A DNA stretch of 64,000 nt from the NCBI RefSeq assembly GCF_020532645.1, contig NZ_JAJAUZ010000037.1, positions 1 to 64,000 of the forward strand, written 5' to 3'. How positions within the stretch are numbered: the first letter of the stretch is position 1; the number at the start of each line of letters is the position of its first letter. The notes under the pieces were generated by a model. The model was given only the letters and a program-made list of their open reading frames with translations. It was not told the origin of the DNA and did no database searches. Both the position numbers and the translations under genes were made by a program. Shown piece after piece: positions 51,081-60,002 of the stretch. Source of the stretch: Streptomyces bambusae (GTDB lineage: Bacteria; Actinomycetota; Actinomycetes; Streptomycetales; Streptomycetaceae).

Positions 51081-52901
51081 GTGAGCGGAACATCGGAAGG
51101 ACCCCGTGCAGTGGCCGAAAGCCTCCGGGGAACCACTACGGAACGTCACTTCACCGGTCGGTCGGCCGCCGAACTGCGCGACTACCGGGCCGCCTTCAAC
51201 GCGGCCCACCTCGCCATGGCCGTCGTCGACCGCGAGGGGCTGGTGGTCGCGGCCAACCACGCCCTCGCCCAACTGCTCGGCGCCGAGCCGCATTCGCTCG
51301 TCGAGCAGTCCGCGGCCGAGCTGGTGGACCTCGGCGCGGAGGCCCGGACCTGGCAGGCGTACCTGGAGGTGCTGCGCGGCCGGCAGGCCCGGCTGCGCTG
51401 CACCCGGCGGCTCAAGCACGCCGACGGGCACTCGCTGTGGACGGAGGTCACCCTCGGGCCGGTGCCCGGCACCCGGGACGTGCTGCTGTCGGTGTCCGAC
51501 ATCAGCGACCGGCGCGACCTCCAGGCCCGGCTGCGGCACCTCCAGATGCACGACCCGGTGACCCGGCTGCCCAACCGCGCCCTGTTCTTCGAGCGGGTCT
51601 CCGCCGCCCTGGAGTCCTCGGCGTACGAGCACGGCGGCACCGGCCGGATCGGGCTGTGCTACCTGGACCTCGACGGGTTCAAGGCAGTCAACGACACCCT
51701 CGGGCACCGGGTCGGCGACCGGCTGCTGACCGCCGTGGCGGCCCGGCTGACGCACTGCGCGGACCAGGCCGGGTACGGACGCAGCGGCGGGCACCTGGTG
51801 GCCCGGCTGGGCGGCGACGAGTTCGCGCTACTCGTGGAGGACTCCACCGGCACCGAGCAGCTGGCGGAGCTGGCCCGGGCGGTGCTGGCGGCGGTGCAGG
51901 AGCCGTTCGACCTGGCCGGGCAGCGGCTGTCGGTGTCGGCCTCGATCGGGGTGGTGGAGCGGGCCACCGACGGCACCTCGGCGACCGCCCTGATGCAGAT
52001 GGCCGACACCACGCTGTACTGGGCGAAGGCCGACGGCAAGGCCCGCTGGACGCTGTTCGACCCGGAGCGCAACGCCCACCGGATGACCCGGCAGGCGCTG
52101 TCCTCGACGCTGCGGCCGGCGGTGGAGCGCGGCGAGTTCGCGCTGGAGTACCAGCCGCTGGTGGACCTGGAGACCGGAGTGGTGCGCGGGGTGGAGGCGC
52201 TGGTGCGCTGGAACCACCCGCAGTTCGGCGTGCTGACGCCGAATCGGTTCATCGGAATTGCCGAAGAGGACGGCTCGATCGTCCAGCTCGGGCAGTGGGT
52301 GCTGCGGACCGCGTGCCGGCAGGCCCGCCGGTGGCAGCTGGACCACCCGTCCGAGAACCCGGTGTTCGTGAGCGTCAACGTGGCCGTCCGGCAGGTCTGG
52401 GACTCGGACCTGGTCGGCGACGTGGCGGCGATCCTCGCCGAGACCGGGCTGGCCCCGCAGCTGCTCCAGCTGGAGCTGACCGAGTCGGCGGTGATGGGCT
52501 CGGCGGGCCGGCCGCTCCAGGCCCTTCAGGAGCTGAGCGACATGGGCGTGCGGATCGCCATCGACGACTTCGGCACCGGCTACTCGAACCTCGCCTACCT
52601 GAGCCGGCTGCCGGTGTCCGTCCTCAAACTGGACGGCTCGTTCGTCCGCGGCTTCCGCTACGAGGAGGGGACGCACCCCAATCCGGCGGACGAGACCATC
52701 GTGGAGGCCCTGGTGCAGCTGGCGCACCGGCTCGGGCTGACGGTGACCGCCGAGTGCGTGGAGACGGCCGGGCAGGCGGCGCGGCTGCGCCGGGTGGGCT
52801 GCGACACCGGCCAGGGCTGGCTGTACTCGCGGGCGGTGGCCCCGGAGCGGATCGCCGAGATGATCGGCGCCCGGGCGGTGCCCTCGCAGCAGGACCGGTA
52901 G
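51081..52901 (+). CDS. cdgA: CdgA, PAS-GGDEF-EAL cyclic di-GMP enzyme
   Basis: The 606-residue protein starts at GTG 51081 with GGGAGCGAG upstream; an ATG at 51039 in frame has no ribosome site. A PAS domain occupies about 40-160 (YRAAFNAAHLAMAVVDREGL). The GGDEF domain has an intact active site in VARLGGDEFALLVED, and the EAL domain has GVEALVRWNHP, LQLELTESAVM and IDDFGTGYSNLAYLSRLPVS. Both synthesis and hydrolysis of c-di-GMP look possible. c-di-GMP binds BldD and holds back sporulation. Orn in this window degrades the product pGpG. Confidence 0.93.
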   Translation: MSGTSEGPRAVAESLRGTTTERHFTGRSAAELRDYRAAFNAAHLAMAVVDREGLVVAANHALAQLLGAEPHSLVEQSAAELVDLGAEARTWQAYLEVLRGRQARLRCTRRLKHADGHSLWTEVTLGPVPGTRDVLLSVSDISDRRDLQARLRHLQMHDPVTRLPNRALFFERVSAALESSAYEHGGTGRIGLCYLDLDGFKAVNDTLGHRVGDRLLTAVAARLTHCADQAGYGRSGGHLVARLGGDEFALLVEDSTGTEQLAELARAVLAAVQEPFDLAGQRLSVSASIGVVERATDGTSATALMQMADTTLYWAKADGKARWTLFDPERNAHRMTRQALSSTLRPAVERGEFALEYQPLVDLETGVVRGVEALVRWNHPQFGVLTPNRFIGIAEEDGSIVQLGQWVLRTACRQARRWQLDHPSENPVFVSVNVAVRQVWDSDLVGDVAAILAETGLAPQLLQLELTESAVMGSAGRPLQALQELSDMGVRIAIDDFGTGYSNLAYLSRLPVSVLKLDGSFVRGFRYEEGTHPNPADETIVEALVQLAHRLGLTVTAECVETAGQAARLRRVGCDTGQGWLYSRAVAPERIAEMIGARAVPSQQDR

Positions 52902-52917
52902 GCGCCCTGCGCACGGG

Positions 52918-52952
52918 ACCGCCCCGCACCCCGGTCGGGGGTGCGGGGCGGT
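52918..52952. terminator. Bidirectional terminator between cdgA and chitinase
   Basis: A perfect 15-bp stem (52918-52932 with 52938-52952) with a 5-base loop lies between the convergent genes. Confidence 0.88.
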
Positions 52953-52979
52953 TCGCTGCTCGGCGCGCGGGTGGGGGGA

Positions 52980-54677
<1,698 letters not shown>

Positions 54678-54754
54678 GAACTGCCTCCGGAGTTGGGAGG
54701 GGTGGGGGGTCCACGTGTTGAGGAGAGTGATAGTCGTCCCGCCATGACCGCGTC

Positions 54755-54786
54755 AATGGTTCAGGCCAAATAAGGACTAGACCAGT
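54755..54786. promoter_or_regulatory. Tandem dre-like sites of the chitinase promoter
   Basis: Two adjacent 16-base windows resemble the DasR consensus ACTGGTCTAGACCAGT: 54771-54786 (12 of 16, including CTAGACCAGT) and 54755-54770 (10 of 16). On the coding strand these read TGGTCTAGTCCT and TGGCCTGAACCA, the pair of 12-base direct repeats known from Streptomyces chitinase promoters. Confidence 0.75.
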
Positions 54787-54828
54787 CCCGAGGCAAAATG
54801 GCCGGTCAGAGACGTGACCGGGCACGAG

Positions 54829-54861
54829 AAACCGCCCGCCACCCCCGGTGACGAGCGGTTT
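54829..54861 (-). terminator. Weak hairpin downstream of the luciferase-like gene
   Basis: AAACCGC (54829-54835) pairs with GCGGTTT (54855-54861), with an inner CACC/GGTG pairing. It lies 76 bases beyond the stop of the leftward gene ending at 54938. Confidence 0.45.
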
Positions 54862-54937
54862 AAGGATCTCTTCAGGTGGCCCTGCGACAGGTTTTGGCAA
54901 CAAACCAGCCAATCCCCGTTCGCACCCCGTTGACGGC

Positions 54938-56020
54938 TCAGCCGGCGGCCCCCGGCAGCCCGTACACATCTGCGACGAGCTCGTACGAACGCAACCGGGC
55001 GTCCCCTCCGTGGGCGTTGGAGGTCAGCATCAGCTCGTCCGCGCCGGTCCGCGCCACCAGGGCGTCGAGGCCCTTGCGGACGTCCTCGGGCGACCCGTGC
55101 ACCACGTTGCGCAGCCAGCCGTCGACGAACTCCCGCTCCGCCGGGGAGTAGTCGTACGCCGCGGCCTCCTCGGGGGTCGGGATCAGGCCGGGGCGGCCGG
55201 TGCGCAGCCGCAGCATCGACAGGGCGCCGGTCATGGCCTGCCGGCGGGCCTGCTCGGCGTCGTCGGCGGCCAGCACGCCGACCCCGATGAGCGCGTACGG
55301 GGCGTCGAGCACGGCGGAGGGCCGGAAGGACTCCCGGTAGAGGTCGAGCGCGGGCACGGTGTTGGCGGCCGAGAAGTGGTGGGCGAAGGCGAACGGCAGC
55401 CCCAGCTCGCCGGCCAGCCGGGCGCTGAAGCCGGAGGACCCGAGCAGCCACAGCGGCGGCCGCCCGGTGGGCCCCTGCACCGGCCCGGGCACGGCGTGCA
55501 CCCGGGCGTACGGGTGTCCGTCGGGGAAGTCGTCGTCGAGGAACCGGGTCAGCTCGGCCAGCTGCCGCGGGAAGTCGTCCCCGCCGCGGTCGGGGCGGGC
55601 GGCGCCGCGCAGGGCGGCCGCGGTGCCGCCGTCGGTGCCGGGGGCCCGGCCGAGGCCCAGGTCGACGCGGCCGGGGGCGAGCGCTTCGAGGGTGCCGAAC
55701 TGCTCGGCGATGGCCAGCGGGGCGTGGTTGGGGAGCATCACGCCGCCGGAGCCGAGGCGTATCCGGTCGGTGTGGGCCGCGAGGTGGGCGAGGATCACGG
55801 CGGGCGAGGAGCTGGCGACGCCGGGCATGGAGTGGTGCTCGGCCACCCAGTGCCGGTGGTAGCCGCGCGACTCGGCGAGCCGGGACAGTGCCACGCTGGT
55901 CCGCAGGGCGGCCGCGGCGCTGCTGCCGCTGCCCACGGTCACGAGATCGAGTGCGGACAGCGGCACGGGTGCCTGCCCGTGCGCCGTGCCCCGGATGTCC
56001 TCACGCTCTGCCACCGTCAT
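54938..56020 (-). CDS. Luciferase-like flavin-dependent monooxygenase (LLM class)
   Basis: The 360-residue protein starts at ATG 56020; an upstream start at 56104 gives an implausible basic extension. The bacterial luciferase fold is shown by HRHWVAEHHSMPGVASSSPA, TDRIRLGSGGVMLPNHAPLA, ERFGTLEAL-like AEQFGTLEALAPGRVDLGLG, and GSSGFSARLAGELGLPFAFA. It probably uses FMNH2 or F420H2 supplied by another enzyme. The substrate is unknown. It has no operon partner and is divergent from the IclR gene with 240 bases between. Confidence 0.9.
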   Translation of the reverse strand: MTVAEREDIRGTAHGQAPVPLSALDLVTVGSGSSAAAALRTSVALSRLAESRGYHRHWVAEHHSMPGVASSSPAVILAHLAAHTDRIRLGSGGVMLPNHAPLAIAEQFGTLEALAPGRVDLGLGRAPGTDGGTAAALRGAARPDRGGDDFPRQLAELTRFLDDDFPDGHPYARVHAVPGPVQGPTGRPPLWLLGSSGFSARLAGELGLPFAFAHHFSAANTVPALDLYRESFRPSAVLDAPYALIGVGVLAADDAEQARRQAMTGALSMLRLRTGRPGLIPTPEEAAAYDYSPAEREFVDGWLRNVVHGSPEDVRKGLDALVARTGADELMLTSNAHGGDARLRSYELVADVYGLPGAAG

Positions 56021-56260
56021 GACCGCTTCCGCCCGCTCTCTCCGCGCCGCCGAATCCGTACGAAGAGGTCGAACAGGCGTCACCGGGGTCTCATTCCCGC
56101 CCACCTGACGCCAGTGTCATGACCTTGGCATATGCCATTCCGATGAATCCCTGCCCAGGGGCCCCGGCCGCACCGGAAATCTCCTCAACAGACGCTCCAC
56201 AACGGCTCTTTGCTGGTTATCGTGGGAAGGCAAGCGGTAACAACCTGCTAGGGGGAGACC

Positions 56261-57016
56261 GTGGCGCTGACGGAGCCGACCGCGCCGTTCCATTCGGTGC
56301 AGTACGCCCTTCGCGTACTGGAGACGATCTCTCGGCACACCGGGGGTGTGTCCGACGTCCAGATCTCCCGCGAGACCGGGCTGCCGACGGCGCACCTCGC
56401 ACCGTTACTGATGATGCTGCGCCGCGAGGGGTACGTGCTCCAGGTTTCGGAGGGCGCGTACGCGATCGGCGATTCGCTGGTATTGCTCGGCTCGGGCGCC
56501 GACCGGCAGGAGGCGCTGCGGCAGAAGCTCCAGACGGCCCTCGACGGGCTGCGCGACACCGTCGGCGCGGCGGTCTACATCAGCCGGTACGTGGACGGCG
56601 AGGTGCAGATCACCGGGGTCGCGGAGAGTCCGCGCACACCGAAGGTGAACGAGTGGGTGGACTTCCGCTCGGCGGCGCACGCGAGCGCGGTGGGCAAGTG
56701 CCTGCTGACCCAACTGGACCTGAACGGCCGGCGCGACCACCTGTCCCGCCACAAGATCGCCCGGCTGACCTCGCGGACGATCACCAGCGAGCGGGTGCTG
56801 TTCTCGAAGCTGGACGCGCAGCCGGCGACGGTGCCGATGCTGGACCTCCAGGAGTACGCCCTGGGCACGGTGTGCGCGGCGGTCCCGATCACGGCGGGGT
56901 CGGCGGTGGGCTGCCTGGCGCTGTCGCTGCCGGTCGAGCACGCGCACCGGCTGCGGGCCGCGGCGGAGACCCTGAACCGGAAGGCGGCTCCGCTGCTGCT
57001 GTCGCTGAGCCTGTAG
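56261..57016 (+). CDS. IclR-family regulator containing a TTA leucine codon
   Basis: The 251-residue protein starts at GTG 56261 after GGGGGAG. The winged helix is YALRVLETISRHTGGVSDVQ, then SRETGLPTAHLAPLLMMLRR. The GAF-like effector domain includes DTVGAAVYISRYVDGEVQIT, HASAVGKCLLTQL and LGTVCAAVPITAGSAVGCLA. Codon 49 is TTA (56405-56407), read in Streptomyces by the developmentally controlled bldA tRNA, so translation should be delayed. It is divergent from the luciferase-like gene. The ligand and targets are unknown. Confidence 0.9.
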   Translation: MALTEPTAPFHSVQYALRVLETISRHTGGVSDVQISRETGLPTAHLAPLLMMLRREGYVLQVSEGAYAIGDSLVLLGSGADRQEALRQKLQTALDGLRDTVGAAVYISRYVDGEVQITGVAESPRTPKVNEWVDFRSAAHASAVGKCLLTQLDLNGRRDHLSRHKIARLTSRTITSERVLFSKLDAQPATVPMLDLQEYALGTVCAAVPITAGSAVGCLALSLPVEHAHRLRAAAETLNRKAAPLLLSLSL

Positions 57017-57092
57017 CCAGCGTTCGCCCGGTGTCCGGCGCTCGGCGCTCGGCCGGTGTCCGGAGCGGGCCGTGGAGCCCGGCCGGAAAACA

Positions 57093-57130
57093 CTTCGGGC
57101 GGTTCCCGGTGAACCGGAAACCGCCCGAAG
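57093..57130. terminator. Bidirectional terminator between the IclR gene and tRNA-Lys
   Basis: A perfect 12-bp stem (57093-57104 with 57119-57130) contains an inner CCGGT/ACCGG pairing. It lies 6 bases beyond the 3' end of the leftward tRNA. Confidence 0.82.
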
Positions 57131-57134
57131 ATCA

Positions 57135-57218
57135 GGTGCGCCGCCAGGGACTCGAACCCCGGACCCGCTGATTAAGAGTCAGCTGCTCTAACCAACTGAG
57201 CTAGCGGCGCCTGCTGAC
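57135..57218 (-). repeat. 84-bp inverted repeat around tRNA-Lys, right copy
   Basis: It is the exact reverse complement of 49335-49418, including 8 bases of upstream flank and 2 of downstream flank. Confidence 0.9.
57137..57210 (-). tRNA. tRNA-Lys (anticodon CTT), second identical copy
   Basis: All 74 bases equal the tRNA-Lys at 49343-49416, in opposite orientation. Confidence 0.97.
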
Positions 57219-57319
57219 AGAGAAAATACTACCTGGTCCCGAGGGGTGCTCGTGACCACCCGGTCCGGAGGTGCCCGCGGGGCGGGTGCGGCGCGAGGTA
57301 CGGGGGTGCCGGGCGGGGC

Positions 57320-59068
57320 TCACGACAGCCCCAGCAGGCCGCTGCGCCCGTGGTCCTCGTACGCCGCCAGCAGGCCGGCCAGGTCGGCGGCGGAGAGCGG
57401 GCGGTAGCCGGGGGCGCCCGGGGGCCGCCACCAGACGGGGCCGGTGACGGGGGCCGGGGCGGTCGCCTGGGCGGGCTCGGAGGCCGGGGCGGGCTCGGGC
57501 GGGTGCGGGAGGAAGGCGGCGCGGCGCAGGGCGACCCGGTGGACCTTGTTCGTGGCGGTGACCGGCATCGACGGGACGATGCGCAGGTAGCGCGGGGCCA
57601 TCTTGGTGCCGAGGTCGGGCTGGGCGGCGAGGAAGGCGGCGAAGGCCCCCGGGTCGAAGGCGGTGCCCGGGTGCAGGGCGAGCGCGGCCATCACCTGGTC
57701 GCCGGCCACCTCGTCCGGGACGGCGTGGACGGCGACGGCGGCTGCGGCCGGCCAGCGGGCCAGGATGTTCTCGATCATCGCGGCGGCGAGGTTCTCGCTG
57801 TCGACGCGGAGCCGGTCGTCGGTGCGGCCGGCGAAGTAGAGGAAGCCGGACTCGTCGCGGTAGAAGAGGTCGCCGGTCCAGTACCAGCCGTCGCGGAGCC
57901 GGGCGGCTTCCGCCTCCGGGTTGCGCCAGTAGCCCTCGAAGGGGCTGCGGCCCCGGTTGACGAGTTCCCCGATGGCCTCGGCCACCCCGGTCAGGGTGCC
58001 GTCCGGGCCGGTGCGGGCGGGCGGGCGTTCCTGCCGGGTGCGGGGGTCGACCACGGCGAGGTCGTCGCCGGGGGCGGCCCGGCCGATGGCGCCGGGCGGG
58101 GTGTCGTCGGTGTGCTGGACGGCGGCGCCGCCCTCGGAGGAGCCGTAGCCCTCCACGAGCGGGACGCCGAAACGGTCGGCGAAGCGGGCCGCGTCGACGG
58201 CGCCGGCCTCGGTGCCGAAGCCGGTGCGCAGCGGGTGGTCGCGGTCGTCGGGGCGGGGCGGGGTGGCCAGCAGGTACTGGACGGCCCGGCCGACGTAGGT
58301 GAAGTACGTCGCGTCGAAGCGGCGGACGTCGTCGAGGAAAGCGGAGGCGGAGAACCGGCGGCGCAGGGCGATGCCGGCGCCCGCGTGCAGGGCGGGCGCC
58401 CAGTCGGCGATCACCGCGTTGCCGTGGAACATCGGCATGCAGATGTAGTGGACGTCCTCGGGGGTGACGCGGAACCGCCGGGCGAGGGCGGCGCCGGCGC
58501 GGGCGAGGCGGCGCTGGGTGCACAGGGCCGCCTTGGGGGCGCCGGTGGAACCGGAGGTGAAGTAGAGCAGCAGCCGGTCGGCGGGGCGGGGGCCGCCCGG
58601 GCGGAGCACGGCCTCGCCGGGGACGGCGTCCGCGTACGGGGCGAGCAGGGCGGCGTACTCCTCGGTGCCGGTGACGAGGATCCGGACGCCGGGGAGGTGG
58701 AGGCCGGCGAGGAGGGGCAGGTGGGCGGGTTCGGTGAGGAGGACGCGGCAGTCGGTGTGGAGGACGTCGCGGGCCAGCTCGGGGCCGCGGCGGGTGGGGT
58801 TGATGCCGGCGACGGCGGCCCCGGCGAGGGCCGCCGCGCCGAGCCACAGCGGGAACTCGGGGGTGTTGTCGAGCAGGATCCCGAGATGGGGTTCGGCCCC
58901 GCGGGGCAGCAGGTCGACGAGGAGTGCGGCACGGGCGGCGGACTCCCGGACGGCCCGGTGGTGGCTGAGGGTGGTCTCGTGGTCCCTCAGCCCGGTCCGG
59001 TGGTCGCCCCACCGGCGCAGGACGAGTTCCGCGACGGTGTCGGGTGTGCCCGTGCCGCTGGTCGCCAT
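57320..59068 (-). CDS. FadD-like acyl-CoA synthetase (AMP-forming ligase)
   Basis: The 582-residue protein starts at ATG 59068; an ATG at 59092 is possible. It has ANL-superfamily motifs: the P-loop-like LLLYFTSGSTGAPKAALCTQ, VEGYGSSEGGAAV (usual YGxTE replaced by YGSSE), WYWTGDLFYRDESGFLYFAG, RLRVDSENLAAAMIE, and the C-terminal catalytic lysine in MPVTATNKVHRVALRR. It activates a carboxylic acid to acyl-AMP and then acyl-CoA. The form resembles actinobacterial FadD17-type enzymes. An Ala/Pro-rich insert precedes the last 35 residues. A CTGACG...CGTCAG palindrome overlaps its start region. Confidence 0.9.
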   Translation of the reverse strand: MATSGTGTPDTVAELVLRRWGDHRTGLRDHETTLSHHRAVRESAARAALLVDLLPRGAEPHLGILLDNTPEFPLWLGAAALAGAAVAGINPTRRGPELARDVLHTDCRVLLTEPAHLPLLAGLHLPGVRILVTGTEEYAALLAPYADAVPGEAVLRPGGPRPADRLLLYFTSGSTGAPKAALCTQRRLARAGAALARRFRVTPEDVHYICMPMFHGNAVIADWAPALHAGAGIALRRRFSASAFLDDVRRFDATYFTYVGRAVQYLLATPPRPDDRDHPLRTGFGTEAGAVDAARFADRFGVPLVEGYGSSEGGAAVQHTDDTPPGAIGRAAPGDDLAVVDPRTRQERPPARTGPDGTLTGVAEAIGELVNRGRSPFEGYWRNPEAEAARLRDGWYWTGDLFYRDESGFLYFAGRTDDRLRVDSENLAAAMIENILARWPAAAAVAVHAVPDEVAGDQVMAALALHPGTAFDPGAFAAFLAAQPDLGTKMAPRYLRIVPSMPVTATNKVHRVALRRAAFLPHPPEPAPASEPAQATAPAPVTGPVWWRPPGAPGYRPLSAADLAGLLAAYEDHGRSGLLGLS

Positions 59069-59083
59069 GGCGCCGCACCATAA

Positions 59084-59098
59084 CTGACGCATCGTCAG
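59084..59098. promoter_or_regulatory. 15-base palindrome at the acyl-CoA synthetase promoter
   Basis: CTGACG-CAT-CGTCAG is a perfect inverted repeat, 16 bases upstream of the ATG at 59068. The form is typical of TetR-family operators controlling acyl-CoA genes. The regulator is not in the immediate vicinity. Confidence 0.55.
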
Positions 59099-59174
59099 AA
59101 TTGAAGGCGGCGCGGGCCTCGGTGGTGCAGGCCCTGGCGGTGCGGCCCCGGCGGTGGGGCCTGCGGGCATGCGC

Positions 59175-59813
59175 CTAGAAGACGACGTCCGAGCAGGCAT
59201 AGAAGGCCATCGGGGTGTCGTTGACGGTCCAGACGGAGAGGATCATGTGCCGGCCGGTCTTGCCCGAGGGCATCCGGCCCTGGTGGACGGTGGTCATGGC
59301 GGGGCGGGCGCCGTTGTAGGCGACGCTCAGGAACGGGGCCGGCTCCAGGGCGGCGCGGGTCAGGGGCTTGCCGGAGTCCCAGCCGTTCTTGGTGATGTAG
59401 TACCGGAAGTCCGTGGTCGAGTGGTTCGCGGTGAACTGCCAGCGGAAGTTGTAGCTCTGGCCGTTGGTCACCGGGGTGGCCGGCCAGGCGCCGCCGCGCG
59501 GGTCGTCGAGCTGGGCGAACTCGCTGTGGCCGCCGGCGCAGATCCTGCCGTCGGCGGGGCCGGCGGCGGGGAAACCCTTGAAGCCCTCGACGCTCTGCGG
59601 CTCCCACTGGATGGGACCGCAGTCGGAGACGGTCCGGTTCTGGCAGAGCTTCTGGCGGCTGATGGGCAGGTCGGTATAGCCGTGGCCCTCGGCGGCGGGG
59701 GCCACCAGGACGGTGGCGCCGAGGACGAGGCCGAGGGCGAGCGCGGTGGAGCCGGTGCGGCCGGTGCGCAGGCCGCCGGGGGTGCGGGGGCGGGATATGA
59801 GGGTGTGACGCAT
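59175..59813 (-). CDS. AA10 lytic polysaccharide monooxygenase (chitin-active, secreted)
   Basis: The 212-residue protein starts at ATG 59813 after AGGAGCACC. The signal peptide ends ...AAEG, so the mature protein begins with the histidine of HGYTDLPISRQKLCQN. That His, with a second one inside the domain (AGGHSEF or TANHSTTDF), would form the copper histidine brace. Further AA10 features are YNFRWQFTANHSTTDFRYYI and VWTVNDTPMAFYACSDVVF. It is a single-domain enzyme of the small chitin-binding protein type (CHB3-like by position). It oxidatively opens crystalline chitin. Two dre-like sites lie upstream. Confidence 0.94.
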   Translation of the reverse strand: MRHTLISRPRTPGGLRTGRTGSTALALGLVLGATVLVAPAAEGHGYTDLPISRQKLCQNRTVSDCGPIQWEPQSVEGFKGFPAAGPADGRICAGGHSEFAQLDDPRGGAWPATPVTNGQSYNFRWQFTANHSTTDFRYYITKNGWDSGKPLTRAALEPAPFLSVAYNGARPAMTTVHQGRMPSGKTGRHMILSVWTVNDTPMAFYACSDVVF

Positions 59814-59884
59814 GGGTGCTCCTCGAACGTGGGGGGGGTGGGGATGCGGGGATGAGGTGGCGGTGAGGGCGCGCGTCCGGGATT

Positions 59885-59940
59885 TCAGGTCTAGACCAAG
59901 TCTCAGATTATTGACGGGAGTTGGCCATGTCCAGACCAAT
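59885..59940. promoter_or_regulatory. Two dre-like sites of the LPMO promoter
   Basis: 59885-59900 contains the uninterrupted dre core GGTCTAGACCA (12 of 16 consensus positions). 59925-59940 matches 11 of 16 (GTCCAGACCA). They are 40 bases apart, 72-127 bases upstream of the start, so DasR control with the chitinase is expected. Confidence 0.75.
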
Positions 59941-59946
59941 GCGGGA

Positions 59947-59979
59947 ACGGCCGGGCCCCGTGGTGCGGGGTCCGGCCGT
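59947..59979 (-). terminator. Terminator after the SPFH gene
   Basis: A 14-bp stem with one G-T pair (59947-59960 with 59966-59979) and 5-base loop sits 24 bases beyond the SPFH stop, separating it from the LPMO promoter. Confidence 0.78.
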
Positions 59980-60002
59980 CGTGGGGCGGGTGGGAGGTAT
60001 TG

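Noticed and set aside
56126..56137. Perfect palindrome TGGCATATGCCA, with GGCATATGCC also at 48573-48582
   Set aside because: Two short occurrences in unrelated intergenic regions are insufficient to call a shared operator without a genome-wide count.
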